DNA from: an uncultured Paracoccaceae bacterium | GTDB lineage: Bacteria > Pseudomonadota > Alphaproteobacteria > Rhodobacterales > Rhodobacteraceae | DNA: 64,000 nt | Assembly (NCBI GenBank): GCA_958439195.1 | Contig: OY288153.1 | Span: forward strand, 60,345 to 124,344 | Direction of reading: 5' to 3' | Shown here: positions 43,422 through 53,290 of the stretch, one piece after another | How positions within the stretch are numbered: the first letter of the stretch is position 1 | Layout of the letters: each line of letters begins with the position of its first letter | Notes under the pieces: model-generated | Seen by the model: the letters and a program-made list of their open reading frames with translations, nothing else | Told to the model about the DNA's origin: nothing | The model's database searches: none | Translations under genes and position numbers: made by a program

Positions 43422-44788
43422 CACGCAGTTCGCTGCGTCTGCGCCTTGCACTGGCGGGGGGACTGGCGCTTGTCGTAACCCTTGTGGCGGCGCATTTCGG
43501 CCTGTCGGTGCTGTTCAACCGCCACGCGGAACGGGCCATCGCCACCGATCTGTCCGACCTGTCGGATTACCTTGTTGCCGCGCTTGACCCTGCCGCTGAC
43601 GGGCAGTTGGCGCTGCCAGCCCCGCCGCCCGACCCGGCCTTCAACCGCCCCTATTCCGGGCGTTACTGGATGGTTTCGGCAGGCGAGCAGGCATGGTCAT
43701 CGCGGTCGTTGTGGGATTACACACTGACCCTGCCTCCTGCGCCGCCGTCGGGTGATGCGCGTCTCCTTACCCTCCCCGGCCCGCAAGACACCGCCCTTCT
43801 GGCACTGGATCGCACGGTGATCCGGCCCACACCGGCGGGTGAGCGGGCGGTGCGCATCACCACCGCGCTGGACCGCGCGCGGATAGATGCGGCCCGCGCC
43901 GCCTTTGGCAGCGAAATGCTGCCGTGGCTGGCGGCACTTGGCCTTTTGATCCTGGCCGCAGGGGCTGTGCAGATCAGGGTCGGCCTCGCCCCCCTTGCTA
44001 CGCTGGGCCAACGCCTTCAGGCGCTGACCCAGGGCGCACAGGACCGGATCGGTGACAGTGTGCCGCAGGAACTGGCCCCGCTCGCGCGTCAGATCGACCA
44101 CTTGCTGGATGCCCGCGCGGATGAGGTGGCCCGCTCGCGCCGCCGCGCCGCCGATCTGGCGCATGGGTTGAAAACACCGCTTCAGGCACTGTTGGGCGAT
44201 GCAACCCGCCTGCGTCAGGCGGGGCGGCGCGATGATGCGGCAGGGATCGAAACCATCGTCAAATCCATCCGGCAGCAAGTCGACCGCGAACTCACCCGCG
44301 CGACAATGGCGGGCGGCACGGGGGGCGGCTTGGGGGGCAGCACCGCCGATGTCGCCCGCGCCCTGAGGGGGGTCATGGCCGTACTGCAACGCACGCCCAA
44401 AGGCGCGGAGCTGGACTGGCAGACCACCGCCACAGACGGCCTTGTCGCCCGGATCGACAGCGCCGACCTGACCGAGGCGCTGGGTGCCCTGGTCGAAAAC
44501 GCCGTCACCCACGCCCGCGCCCGCATCGCCCTATCCGCTCAACAGGACAACGGGTCGATCCTTGTGACCATCGCAGATGATGGCCCCGGCATGCCCTCCG
44601 ATCAGATCGACCGCCTACGCCAGCGTGGCCAGCGGCTTGATACCGCCGAAGCGGCTGACGGCGGCACCGGGCTTGGCCTGTCCATTGCTGATGAAATCGT
44701 CACACGCGCGGGGGGGCAGCTTGATTTCATCAGTGCCGGGAACGGGTTGCAGGTGGCCCTTTGCCTGCCCATCGCGCCACAAAGCTGA
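43418..44788 (+). CDS. Sensor histidine kinase (PhoQ/QseC-like)
   Basis: A 456-aa membrane kinase. Two spans (LALAGGLALVVTLVAAHFGL; LPWLAALGLLILAAGAVQI) bracket a periplasmic domain of about 130 residues. A HAMP-like stretch leads to the H-box with H249 (ADLAHGLKTPLQALLGDA). The ATPase domain has ENAVTHAR (N-box), DDGPGMPSDQ (G1) and GGTGLGLSIADE (G2). It should phosphorylate the adjacent regulator in response to a periplasmic signal, perhaps metal or acid, with PepSY partners. Confidence 0.93.
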   Translation: MTRSSLRLRLALAGGLALVVTLVAAHFGLSVLFNRHAERAIATDLSDLSDYLVAALDPAADGQLALPAPPPDPAFNRPYSGRYWMVSAGEQAWSSRSLWDYTLTLPPAPPSGDARLLTLPGPQDTALLALDRTVIRPTPAGERAVRITTALDRARIDAARAAFGSEMLPWLAALGLLILAAGAVQIRVGLAPLATLGQRLQALTQGAQDRIGDSVPQELAPLARQIDHLLDARADEVARSRRRAADLAHGLKTPLQALLGDATRLRQAGRRDDAAGIETIVKSIRQQVDRELTRATMAGGTGGGLGGSTADVARALRGVMAVLQRTPKGAELDWQTTATDGLVARIDSADLTEALGALVENAVTHARARIALSAQQDNGSILVTIADDGPGMPSDQIDRLRQRGQRLDTAEAADGGTGLGLSIADEIVTRAGGQLDFISAGNGLQVALCLPIAPQS

Positions 44789-44902
44789 CCAAAGCCTGTC
44801 CGCAGGGCCGCACCTTTTCCTTCAATTCGCCTTCTATAGCGCATTAATGTTCATGACTTTTCTCATCCGACCGCGTTTCCGAAGTCATACCCGAAGGCAT
44901 CC

Positions 44903-45880
44903 ATGCCCAACCCGCCACTGCCAGCCGCGCCTATGCCCGCGATACAGAAGATCGCGGCCTTCAGCATTGTTGTCGCCCTGTCGGTGCTGGCGCTGAAGCT
45001 GGGGGCATGGTGGATCACCGGGTCCATCGCGCTGTTTTCGGAAAGCACGGAAAGTTTCGTCAACCTCGCCTCGGCTATCGCGGCCTTCTTCGCGGTCCGG
45101 CTTGCGGCGCGCCCGGCCGACCCGCGCCACCCTTTTGGCTTTCACAAGGCCGAATTGATCAGCGCGCTGTTTGGCGGCAGCCTGATCGTTGTCGCTGCGC
45201 TGTTGATCCTGCACAAGGCGGCCTATGGCATTCTGGACCCGCAACCCGTGGTCGCCATGGTCCAGGGCCTGATGCTGACCGCGCTGGGCAGCGTACTGAA
45301 CGGGCTGTGGTCCTTTGTCCTGATCACCCGTGGCCGCCAGATGCGATCACCCGCGCTTCAGGCCGACGGGCGGCATCTGATGTCGGACGTGCTGTTTTCC
45401 ATCGCCGTCATCATCGGCCTGACCGCCAGTTCGGTGACTGGCTGGCTTATCCTTGATCCATTGATTGCTGGGTTGGTCGCGCTGAACGTGCTTTATACCG
45501 GGGGATCAGTCGTCCTCGGCTCGGTTCGGGCCTTGCTGGATGAAAGCCTGCCCGAAGCCGACCTGAACCGCATCCGCGCCGTCATTCAGGCCGAAGGCGG
45601 CGACCAGATCACACTTGGCGATCTGCGCACCCGCCATGCCGGGGCGGCGACCTTCATTGAATTCCACCTCAGCCTGCCGGGTCACATGACCGTGGCCGCC
45701 GCACATGACACGACCGAACGCATATCAAGGGCGCTACAGTCTGCGGTGTCAGGCGCGCGTGTCACGATCCATATCGAAGCCAAGGCCACATTCAGACCAC
45801 CTGGCCCCTTTGCGGTGATTGGCGGTGGCCGAACGGGCCCGCCAAATCACCAACGGCGCACAGGCCGTGGCACATCCTGA
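44903..45880 (+). CDS. Cation diffusion facilitator family metal transporter
   Basis: A 325-aa CDF exporter with about six helices and a cytoplasmic C-terminal domain. The helix-5 metal site HxxxD is in GRHLMSDVLFS. The helix-2 site reads SESTESFVNLAS, with Glu where many relatives have Asp (SDALES). HPFGFHKAE is the conserved cytoplasmic loop. It probably exports zinc, iron, cobalt or similar. It lies 114 bp after the PepSY two-component operon, so metal stress may link them. Confidence 0.88.
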   Translation: MPNPPLPAAPMPAIQKIAAFSIVVALSVLALKLGAWWITGSIALFSESTESFVNLASAIAAFFAVRLAARPADPRHPFGFHKAELISALFGGSLIVVAALLILHKAAYGILDPQPVVAMVQGLMLTALGSVLNGLWSFVLITRGRQMRSPALQADGRHLMSDVLFSIAVIIGLTASSVTGWLILDPLIAGLVALNVLYTGGSVVLGSVRALLDESLPEADLNRIRAVIQAEGGDQITLGDLRTRHAGAATFIEFHLSLPGHMTVAAAHDTTERISRALQSAVSGARVTIHIEAKATFRPPGPFAVIGGGRTGPPNHQRRTGRGTS

Positions 45881-45950
45881 CCTGCTGTTGATGGCCTGTT
45901 GCAGCGGGCTAAAAGCCCTTTGCATCAACAGAACCGGCCCGGAGCCACAG

Positions 45951-46130
45951 TCAGTGCAGCGGGGCGCCAAGACGGCATTGCAGCAAGGCCACGAACTTTT
46001 CCCGGAACTCGGGCCGGCCCGACAGGATTGTCATCACCTCATTCGCGCCCCATCCCCCCACATCAATCCGCCCGGTCTGCGCCCATTGGCCGATAAGTGT
46101 CTGAAGATCCGTCAATTCCCGATCGTACAT
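45951..46130 (-). CDS. Small hypothetical protein (59 aa)
   Basis: A short gene with a clear AAGGA seven bases before the ATG. The product begins MYDRELTDLQTLIGQWAQTG and includes EVMTILSGRPEFREKFV; it is soluble, helical-looking and of balanced composition. I do not recognise it. It lies downstream of the peroxidase terminator between the CDF and peroxidase genes. Codon use looks like its neighbours. Confidence 0.6.
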   Translation of the reverse strand: MYDRELTDLQTLIGQWAQTGRIDVGGWGANEVMTILSGRPEFREKFVALLQCRLGAPLH

Positions 46131-46178
46131 TTTTTCCTTGGCCCGTCTGCGCTGTCACAACGTCGCAATATAGCTTAA

Positions 46179-46204
46179 CCCCGGCCGGATCAATCCGGCC
46201 GGGG
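46179..46204 (-). terminator. Hairpin after the RTX peroxidase gene
   Basis: A perfect 11-bp GC stem (CCCCGGCCGGA with TCCGGCCGGGG) and a four-base loop, ten bases beyond the peroxidase stop. Downstream in the gene's direction is AT-rich (TTAAGCTATATT). Confidence 0.8.
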
Positions 46205-46213
46205 GGATTTCGC

Positions 46214-49200
46214 TTACAGGTTGAAGGACGACCCATCGAGGTTGTGCGCCCCGCGCAGCGTCAGGGTAAAGTCGGCGGCGTCATCGGCATCGGTGAAGCC
46301 TTCGATCAGCGTGTCCACACCGTCTGCGGTGGCCACCTCGCGGATCACCAGGTTGCCCGCCGCTGTGGTGCCCTGACCGGCCAGCGTGAAGGCCTGGTTG
46401 CCGTTCGTGCCCACCATCGCGTCGATCCCCGACAGGTCGATCCGGTCGCCCGGCTGGAAGTCGGTGATCACGTCGCCATTGGCCGCCCCCGCCGAGACAA
46501 AGACGAACACATCCTCGCCGTCCGCGCCGGTCATCACGTTGATCGCCAGCGACGCCTTGATCACGTCGTTGCCCTGGCTGCCGATGGCGTTCTCGATGCC
46601 AACCAGATGGTCGGTGATGCCGCCGGACCGCGCCGTCCCGATGGCCGTATAGGCCCCCAGGTCGATCGTCGCGCCGCCCGTGACCGCCGACAGGTCAAGC
46701 GTATCGCTGCCCGCCCCGCCAAAGATCATGTCGGCCCCGTCGCCATCCTGCACGATGAAGATGTCATCTCCGGCACCGCCCAGTTGGACATCGCGCCCGG
46801 CACCACCTTCGATCACGTCACCGCCCGATCCGCCGACGGCCACGTCATTGCCGCCATTGCCAAGGATGATATCCGCGCCGCCCTTGCCCAGCAGGGCATC
46901 GCCCTGGTCGCCGCCGACAAGCACATCATCCCCCGCACCACCAACCTGCACCCCGGCGGTCGAGCCCGGCATCAGCACCACGCCCTCCAGCTCTGGCTCA
47001 GGTGTCGGGGTTGGCGTGCCGTTGCCAGTTCCGGTGCCGTTTCCAGTTCCGTTGCCGGTGCCAGTTCCGTTGCCGGTGCCAGTTCCGTTGCCGTTGCCGG
47101 TGCCGTTGCCGTTGCCGTTTCCTGCGGTATCGTCGTCACCGTCGTCGTCATCATCGCCACCAGCGGTATCGTCGTCACCGCCGCCGACCGTATCATCATC
47201 ATCTTCATCGTCGTCGTCATTGCTGCCTGATCCGGTATCCTCGGACCCTTCGCCTTCCGTATCCTCGCCCGGATCTTCGCCTTCTCCGGGCTGATGCGTG
47301 CCGATGGGCGACAGCGTTGGAAGGTCGTCGATGGCCCCGGCAAAGGTCACGGCATGGGTGCCGTCCGACATGGTGATCGTGCCATCGCCATTATCCGTCG
47401 CCACAAAGTTCGCCGGATCGACGCCCTCTGCCAGTTCGATGACATCCTGCGTCCGCAGCGCGCCGACGATCACGTCATTGCCGCCATGGGACCGGAACAG
47501 GATGCGGTGCGCCGATTCCAGCATCGAGATGTCGACTGTGTCATCCGCTGCCGACCCGTTCACCGTGATGGTCGAAAAGTTCAGGCTGGTCGGGTTAAAA
47601 TTGCCAACCGCGATGATCGCATCCCCTTGGGCAATGCCCTGATTGATACCGCCCCCATCATTTTCGGTGACGGTCAAGGTGTTGATCTGGATCTCCTCAA
47701 TGTTGTCCAGTTGCGCGATGACCGTTTCCACACCGCCCACCGTTCGGGTGATGACGATTTCGGTCGTAGCGTCAAGGCTGCCACCCTGCGTCGTCAGCAA
47801 GCCACTGGTCAGCACGCGGTTGGCGACGTTTGCCAATGGCCCCCCAGCAGCGTTCAAGGCCACGGCGTAGATGCGGAAAATCTCGGCCTGGGCGCTACCG
47901 TTCACAACAAAGGTGTCGACCGCTCCGCCCTGTCCATCGACAAGGTCGCGGCCATGTCCGGCGAACCACAACACGGTGTCATCACCCGCCCCGGCATTGA
48001 TCGTGTCATTGCCACGCCCGCCCGAAATGGTGTCATTCCCACCCCGCGCAGTGACCAGATCGGCCCCATTCCCCGCGATGATCATTTCGGTCAGGTTGGT
48101 GCCGTTCACAGTCTCTGCCGCCGCCGTGCCATTGACGATGCCCAGCGTTGCCACGGCACCGATGGCCGTTCCGAACTGCACCTGTTCAATGTTCGATAGC
48201 CGGTCCACGCCTTCATTGCTCAATGCACGCCCCGATGCCGGATTGACCGGGCCGACTGCTGCAAGATCAGTGTGGCTGACCGTGACTGTGTCATCCGCAT
48301 TCACCGTAACGGCATAGTTGGCGCGCGCATCCCAATAGGTGGCCGTGTCGATCCCGGAATTGTTCGCATCCCCATCCAGGATTTCGCGCACCACCTCCAG
48401 ATCGGCCGCCCGGACTTGCCGCCCGAACAGCGCCTGTTCCAAAGTCATGCCGCCGAACAGTTCAACCGTGCGGGTCGCAATGTCATAAATCTTGTGCGTC
48501 AGCCCATCGGTCGTGCCGATGATCACCCCCGCCGCATTCTTGACGGCAATCCGCACGTTCAGCCATTTGTCCCCGTCGATGATATCATCACCCGCCATGC
48601 CGCGGATGATGTCGCTGCCACCACCCCCGAGTATGATGTCATCGCCGTTGACGGTACTCATCCGTGCAGACTTCACCTCGCCCGTATTGGGCTGGATCAG
48701 GTTGAACGTGGCCAGATGGTCCACCAGTTCACGCAGCCCGTCGATCAAGTCGACATTCTCTTCCAGCAGCGCGTTGGAATAGGACGCGATGGGCGAGGTT
48801 GCCGAAACCTGCGCGGCATTGAAGGCGTCATCATAGGCCCCGATCACCACCTCACGGCCGGTCAGCCGGTCATCGCCATCCCAGCCGGACAGACCTTCGA
48901 CCAGATCGAAACGGTCGCGCAGGATGTTGGTCTGCTGATTGACGAAGATGCTGATGTTCATATCGGCATCCACCGGGTAATCGTTCCCCTTGTAGGATAC
49001 CCAGTCGAACCCAGCCATGCCGTTGTTGCGGTTGATGCCGATGCCCTGGATCATGATATCATCACCGGATTCCGCGTCGAAATCGGTGTCGTTTTCGCCC
49101 GCGATCATCACATCATGGCCGATGACACGGCTGTTGAAGAACAGTTCCGAATTGTCGCCGGTCAGGGTGTTCATATTCCCCTGGCCTTCCATCCAGTCAT

Positions 49201-52200
49201 TGCCTTCATTGCCGTAGACGATGCCGCCACCGCCCGAAGGCGACCGGATGAAATCATCCCCCTGCCCGCCGAAAATATCCTTCGCCTCATCCCCACCAGC
49301 CAGCACATCGCGCCCATCGCCGCCAAAGATCAGGTCTAGTCCCATCCCGCCATTGATCAGGTCATCGCCGCCTTCACCCTTCAACACATCCGCCGCGCCA
49401 ATATCGGTGCCACTGTCGGTGATCAGGTCCGACCCTTCACCGCCGTGGATATGATCCACACCATAGCCGCCTTCGATGTCGTCATCTCCGGCATAGCCCC
49501 AGATGCCATCATCCCCGGCCCCTGCCACGATGATGTCACGCTCGGACGTGCCGCCCAGCACGACATGCTCTCCCCCCAGATAGCGCAGGAAATCCATGTC
49601 GCCGTCGCCATCCAGATCGCGCCGCTCAACCAGGCTCGGATTGCCGATCATCGACGACAGCACATCCGCATCGCGTGTCGGGTCGGCGCTGCCGATCCCG
49701 GCATTCCACTGCCGCGCCTGATCCATCTCGATCACCCAGGCCGCCGTCTGGAAGGCTGCACCATTGATCGAAAGGCCCAGATGTTCGCCATCCGTGTTGC
49801 GCTGGATCAGGTCTGCGAAACTGTCGCTTTCCAATTGTGTCAGCAGGTTCATCCCTTGCGTCCGGCTCAGATAATAGAACCGGTCGCCGTTTTGCAGCAT
49901 CTCCATCTGTGCTTCAAAGACGAAGGTAAAGGTTGACCCCAGCATCCCGCCAAAGGGCATCTTCGCCTCGGCCAGACCGCCGATCCAGAAGTCCACGTTG
50001 TTCAATCCGCCCAACGACCCACCGGCAAAGGCCCCGGTCGCGTTCAGGAATTCAAGCCGGTCCACCGGTGCGCCGTCACCACCCAGCACAAGAAGCGTGG
50101 CCGCATCCCGCTTTGCCTCGAACCCGACGGCATCCGTGATGCTTGCATGCGTGCCATAGGCCGCGATGAAGTTGATCACCGAAAGAGGGTTCTTGATGTT
50201 GGCGGCAAAATCCGTCCAGCTGTCATAGGGCTTAAGATAGGTGTTCTGCGTCTGCTCGAAGAACTGTCTCCGCGCTTCGTTCAGCGACGGGATACCCACA
50301 TCCCGCGCCCGCGCGATGTTCAAGGCCCCCAGATCCAATGGCAAACCCACAAGGTTGTTGCGCAGCGCATCCGTCAGGAATTCGTCAATCTCGTTCCCGC
50401 GCTGGCGCGTCATCCCCCGCAGGATGGCACCCGCGGCGGCATGGGCATCCACGCCCTGCTCATCAAAGGCGACCGGGTTCAGGAAGGCGTCGAACAGATC
50501 GACCGTCGACAGGCCAACCGCCCCGCTTTCCCCCAACGTGCCGTTGGCATCCAGAAGACCCAGCATATCGACGGTTTCATTCAGCATCGAATGCCCGAAC
50601 CGATAGACGACCTGCGCGAATTCCTGGCTGATCCCCACCGGAATCTCGACCGAGTTTGAGAACACGAAGGGGTCGATCTGCGGCGTGACAGACCGGACGA
50701 ATTCCTCGAACACCAGATGCTGATACACCATCTCGGTCGTGAAACGCGCTGTCTGGAACAACCGCTCGCCGTTCCACACCACCGCATCGGCGGATGTCGG
50801 CATCGCCTGAACGGGCGTCAGCAGATAGGCATTCAGCAGCCCGATATCGCCCGATGCAATCAGCGTTTCCTTAACCGACTCGATCTGGCGGTTATGCTCG
50901 CCGTGAAAGATCGTGTGAACCGCCGTCAGCGCGATGTTTTCATTGCCGCGCCCATCCCCCACGATGAAGTGGCGGTCCAGCATTTCATTGTCATAGGTGG
51001 TCATGATGCCCATCGGGGTCACCACCTGATTGATGTTGCCCGTCTCGGTATCCGTGTCCGCAGTTCTTGCAATCGCATCCGTCATCGGATTGCGGTCGTC
51101 ATCCACCATGCCGGGCGTCGCCGTATGGGCGATGTCGTTCAGGAAGGCACGGCCAGCAGACGCAACGGCCATGCCATCCACAGGTGCCGACAGGCTGCCT
51201 GACACCGTCCCGCCGCTGACCAGCACGAATTGCGGCATCCCGGTCGTCGCATCGGGAATGAAGCGGCCATACAGATCGGTCAGCACCGCCGGCACCGAAT
51301 GCACGTTCAGATCCGACAGCTCGATCCCAAGCATGGTGCGGGCCTGTTCCTTGATGTCGGCCCATGTCGGCGGGCCACCGGTGGCGCTTTCCAGCATCCG
51401 TCCCGTCGCAACCGGTTCCCCCCCCAACATCACATATTCCCGCAAGAACACCTGATGCGACGGGTTCGAGGTATAGACTTGGTTCAGGTCGATCCACGGC
51501 GTGGTTTCATTGGCGTTTTCCCGCACGTCATCCGCCGTGCCCATAACACCATCCGCCCCCGGCTGGTTCATCGCACGGGTCAGCACCATGAAATTCGTGG
51601 GGCTGCCCGGCACGTAAAGCGGATCATCGGGTTGCAGCGGAATATAAACCGTCCCGCTGCCGCCCTTCTGCGTCAGGTCAAGACCGTGGTCAAAAAACTG
51701 GCCAAAGATGGTGAAAAAGCTGTTGTAAGGCGCGGTATCCCCAAGGTCCGCCGCCACGTTGCCCAACAGCACATTCACGCCGTCCATCACAATACCATTG
51801 TCGGCCAGCAGGGCCTGCACCTCGACATTGGCCAGCGCCGCCTGTTCATAAGGCACCAGTGCCGCTTCGGCCGCAGAAACCTGCGCCTGTTCAGCCACCA
51901 CCGTTGCGGTGGCACCATCAACGGCAAGCTGCGCCGCATCGGCCAGCGTATCCGCGTCATCCACCGCAGCCTGGGCCGATGTGACCGCTGCCGCCGCTGC
52001 CGCCGCGTCGGATGACACCGCCGCATTCGCTGCATCCAGCGCCGACTGCGCCGCCGTCACCGCATCGTTGGCCAGCGTCAATTCGGCACTGGCCGCAGCC
52101 AGCGATGCCGCCGACGTTGCGGATGCCGCAGCGAGGGTGTCACGTGTCGCCGTAGCGTTGTCGACATTGGTCTGCGCCGCCGCAACGGCATCCGCAGCGC

Positions 52201-53290
52201 CAACAACTGCCGAATCCGCCGCCGTATCGGCGGCAAGGGCGGTGTCATAGTCGGCCTGTGCCTGATCACGCTGATTGCTGGCCGCGACCACGGCAAAGGC
52301 GGCGGCAATATCGTCCAGAATGTTCAACGGTGTCTGCTGCGCCGCCACCTGCTGCGCCAGGGCATCCACCAGCGCCTGTTCCGCATCGGCCAGCGTTGCG
52401 GCCGCAGCATCAAGATCGGCCTGCGTATCGGTCGCCGCAGTCTGCGCCGCAGCTAGATCCGCCTGCGCGACAGCCAGATCACCCTCCGCCTGCGCCAGCA
52501 CCGCCTCTGCCGAAGCAACCGCCGCAGCCGCATCGGTGGCCAGCGTCTGTGCGGCGTCAAAAGCTGCCTGCGCAGTGCCAAGCGCGGCCTGTGCCGCCGC
52601 CAGATCGGCCGCCGCCGCCGTCACCCCACCGGTCAACGCCGCAAGCGCCGCTTCCGCCGCAACAAGGGCCTGCGTCGCGTCGGCCAACGTCTGGTTTGCT
52701 GCCGTCAGCGCGGCATTCAACGGCACAAGCGCCGCCTGCGCCGCCGCCAGTTCCGCCTGTTCTGCCGCCAGCGCCGCCTCCAGCACCGACCGGGGGGGCA
52801 ACCCGCTCAGATCGCCAGCCCCCTCCTGCGCCGCGACATATGCTGCGTGGATCTGCTGCGACAGGGCAATGTTTTCCGCCCCCAACACACCGTTGATGGC
52901 CAGCGCCGCCGAAATCGCAGCGATGTTGTTCAGCGTCTGATCCGCCACAAGGTTGGAAATCGTGCGCGGACGGCTGTCATAAACCGAATCCGCCGTCTGG
53001 GCATAGCTGGTTGGCGCCCCCGTGCGCGGATTGGCCTGCGCCGCCATCCAGACCGGGTCCAGAAGACGGTCCATCAGGTTGTCCGATGCGCCGCTCTGCG
53101 TGTAGCCCACCTGATAATTGTTCAACTCACCCGTCACTGTGCGCAGCCCGTTCGGGATCAGCGGGTTGGTGATCAGCGCCTCCAGCGCCGCACGGGGATC
53201 ATCCCCATTTGCAATCGCCTCGGCATGCAACTCCGCAATGCGGATCTGTTCGAGGATATGGGCGAGGTCGTTAAGGTTCAGCGTGACCAT
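46214..53290 (-). CDS. Secreted animal-type heme peroxidase with RTX calcium repeats
   Basis: A 2358-aa protein from the chosen ATG (AGGGACAACTGCC upstream). Residues 1-165 begin the peroxidase region (NNYQVGYTQSGASDNLMDRL, YDSRPRTISNLVADQT). Residues about 168-483 are an alanine-rich coiled coil. The catalytic core follows: distal His 535 in FGQFFDHGLDLT, catalytic Arg and ester Glu in GDGRGNENIALTAVHT (Arg 781), GEHNRQ, and proximal His 900 in YRFGHSMLNE. Two blocks of RTX nonapeptides (GGYGVDHIHGGEGSD; GGAGDDVLVGGDQGD) flank a long middle region and an Asp-rich plus Gly-Asn-Gly-Thr linker. The C-terminus has the type I secretion style. No ABC exporter is nearby. Related RTX heme peroxidases include Mn(II)-oxidising MopA; the reaction here is unproven. 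Confidence 0.88.
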   Translation of the reverse strand: MVTLNLNDLAHILEQIRIAELHAEAIANGDDPRAALEALITNPLIPNGLRTVTGELNNYQVGYTQSGASDNLMDRLLDPVWMAAQANPRTGAPTSYAQTADSVYDSRPRTISNLVADQTLNNIAAISAALAINGVLGAENIALSQQIHAAYVAAQEGAGDLSGLPPRSVLEAALAAEQAELAAAQAALVPLNAALTAANQTLADATQALVAAEAALAALTGGVTAAAADLAAAQAALGTAQAAFDAAQTLATDAAAAVASAEAVLAQAEGDLAVAQADLAAAQTAATDTQADLDAAAATLADAEQALVDALAQQVAAQQTPLNILDDIAAAFAVVAASNQRDQAQADYDTALAADTAADSAVVGAADAVAAAQTNVDNATATRDTLAAASATSAASLAAASAELTLANDAVTAAQSALDAANAAVSSDAAAAAAAVTSAQAAVDDADTLADAAQLAVDGATATVVAEQAQVSAAEAALVPYEQAALANVEVQALLADNGIVMDGVNVLLGNVAADLGDTAPYNSFFTIFGQFFDHGLDLTQKGGSGTVYIPLQPDDPLYVPGSPTNFMVLTRAMNQPGADGVMGTADDVRENANETTPWIDLNQVYTSNPSHQVFLREYVMLGGEPVATGRMLESATGGPPTWADIKEQARTMLGIELSDLNVHSVPAVLTDLYGRFIPDATTGMPQFVLVSGGTVSGSLSAPVDGMAVASAGRAFLNDIAHTATPGMVDDDRNPMTDAIARTADTDTETGNINQVVTPMGIMTTYDNEMLDRHFIVGDGRGNENIALTAVHTIFHGEHNRQIESVKETLIASGDIGLLNAYLLTPVQAMPTSADAVVWNGERLFQTARFTTEMVYQHLVFEEFVRSVTPQIDPFVFSNSVEIPVGISQEFAQVVYRFGHSMLNETVDMLGLLDANGTLGESGAVGLSTVDLFDAFLNPVAFDEQGVDAHAAAGAILRGMTRQRGNEIDEFLTDALRNNLVGLPLDLGALNIARARDVGIPSLNEARRQFFEQTQNTYLKPYDSWTDFAANIKNPLSVINFIAAYGTHASITDAVGFEAKRDAATLLVLGGDGAPVDRLEFLNATGAFAGGSLGGLNNVDFWIGGLAEAKMPFGGMLGSTFTFVFEAQMEMLQNGDRFYYLSRTQGMNLLTQLESDSFADLIQRNTDGEHLGLSINGAAFQTAAWVIEMDQARQWNAGIGSADPTRDADVLSSMIGNPSLVERRDLDGDGDMDFLRYLGGEHVVLGGTSERDIIVAGAGDDGIWGYAGDDDIEGGYGVDHIHGGEGSDLITDSGTDIGAADVLKGEGGDDLINGGMGLDLIFGGDGRDVLAGGDEAKDIFGGQGDDFIRSPSGGGGIVYGNEGNDWMEGQGNMNTLTGDNSELFFNSRVIGHDVMIAGENDTDFDAESGDDIMIQGIGINRNNGMAGFDWVSYKGNDYPVDADMNISIFVNQQTNILRDRFDLVEGLSGWDGDDRLTGREVVIGAYDDAFNAAQVSATSPIASYSNALLEENVDLIDGLRELVDHLATFNLIQPNTGEVKSARMSTVNGDDIILGGGGSDIIRGMAGDDIIDGDKWLNVRIAVKNAAGVIIGTTDGLTHKIYDIATRTVELFGGMTLEQALFGRQVRAADLEVVREILDGDANNSGIDTATYWDARANYAVTVNADDTVTVSHTDLAAVGPVNPASGRALSNEGVDRLSNIEQVQFGTAIGAVATLGIVNGTAAAETVNGTNLTEMIIAGNGADLVTARGGNDTISGGRGNDTINAGAGDDTVLWFAGHGRDLVDGQGGAVDTFVVNGSAQAEIFRIYAVALNAAGGPLANVANRVLTSGLLTTQGGSLDATTEIVITRTVGGVETVIAQLDNIEEIQINTLTVTENDGGGINQGIAQGDAIIAVGNFNPTSLNFSTITVNGSAADDTVDISMLESAHRILFRSHGGNDVIVGALRTQDVIELAEGVDPANFVATDNGDGTITMSDGTHAVTFAGAIDDLPTLSPIGTHQPGEGEDPGEDTEGEGSEDTGSGSNDDDDEDDDDTVGGGDDDTAGGDDDDDGDDDTAGNGNGNGTGNGNGTGTGNGTGTGNGTGNGTGTGNGTPTPTPEPELEGVVLMPGSTAGVQVGGAGDDVLVGGDQGDALLGKGGADIILGNGGNDVAVGGSGGDVIEGGAGRDVQLGGAGDDIFIVQDGDGADMIFGGAGSDTLDLSAVTGGATIDLGAYTAIGTARSGGITDHLVGIENAIGSQGNDVIKASLAINVMTGADGEDVFVFVSAGAANGDVITDFQPGDRIDLSGIDAMVGTNGNQAFTLAGQGTTAAGNLVIREVATADGVDTLIEGFTDADDAADFTLTLRGAHNLDGSSFNL
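47016..47125. repeat. GNGT-coding microrepeat in the peroxidase linker
   Basis: About 110 bp of 6-bp-based repeats (GTTGCC / GGTGCC / GTTCC A-type units) encode the Gly-Asn-Gly-Thr linker before the second RTX block. All units are multiples of three, so length change keeps the frame. Confidence 0.85.
51844..52789 (-). other. Alanine-rich coiled-coil segment inserted in the peroxidase
   Basis: This part of the gene encodes about 315 residues made of LAAAQAAL/AAEAALAAL-like heptads, rich in Ala, Asp, Gln and Val, lying between two pieces of the heme peroxidase region. It should form long helices. See the finding on this protein. Confidence 0.8.

Noticed and set aside
46214..53290. Haemolysin or toxin assignment for the RTX protein
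   Set aside because: The heme peroxidase residues are clear and no acyltransferase or type I exporter is adjacent; RTX repeats alone only indicate calcium binding and secretion.
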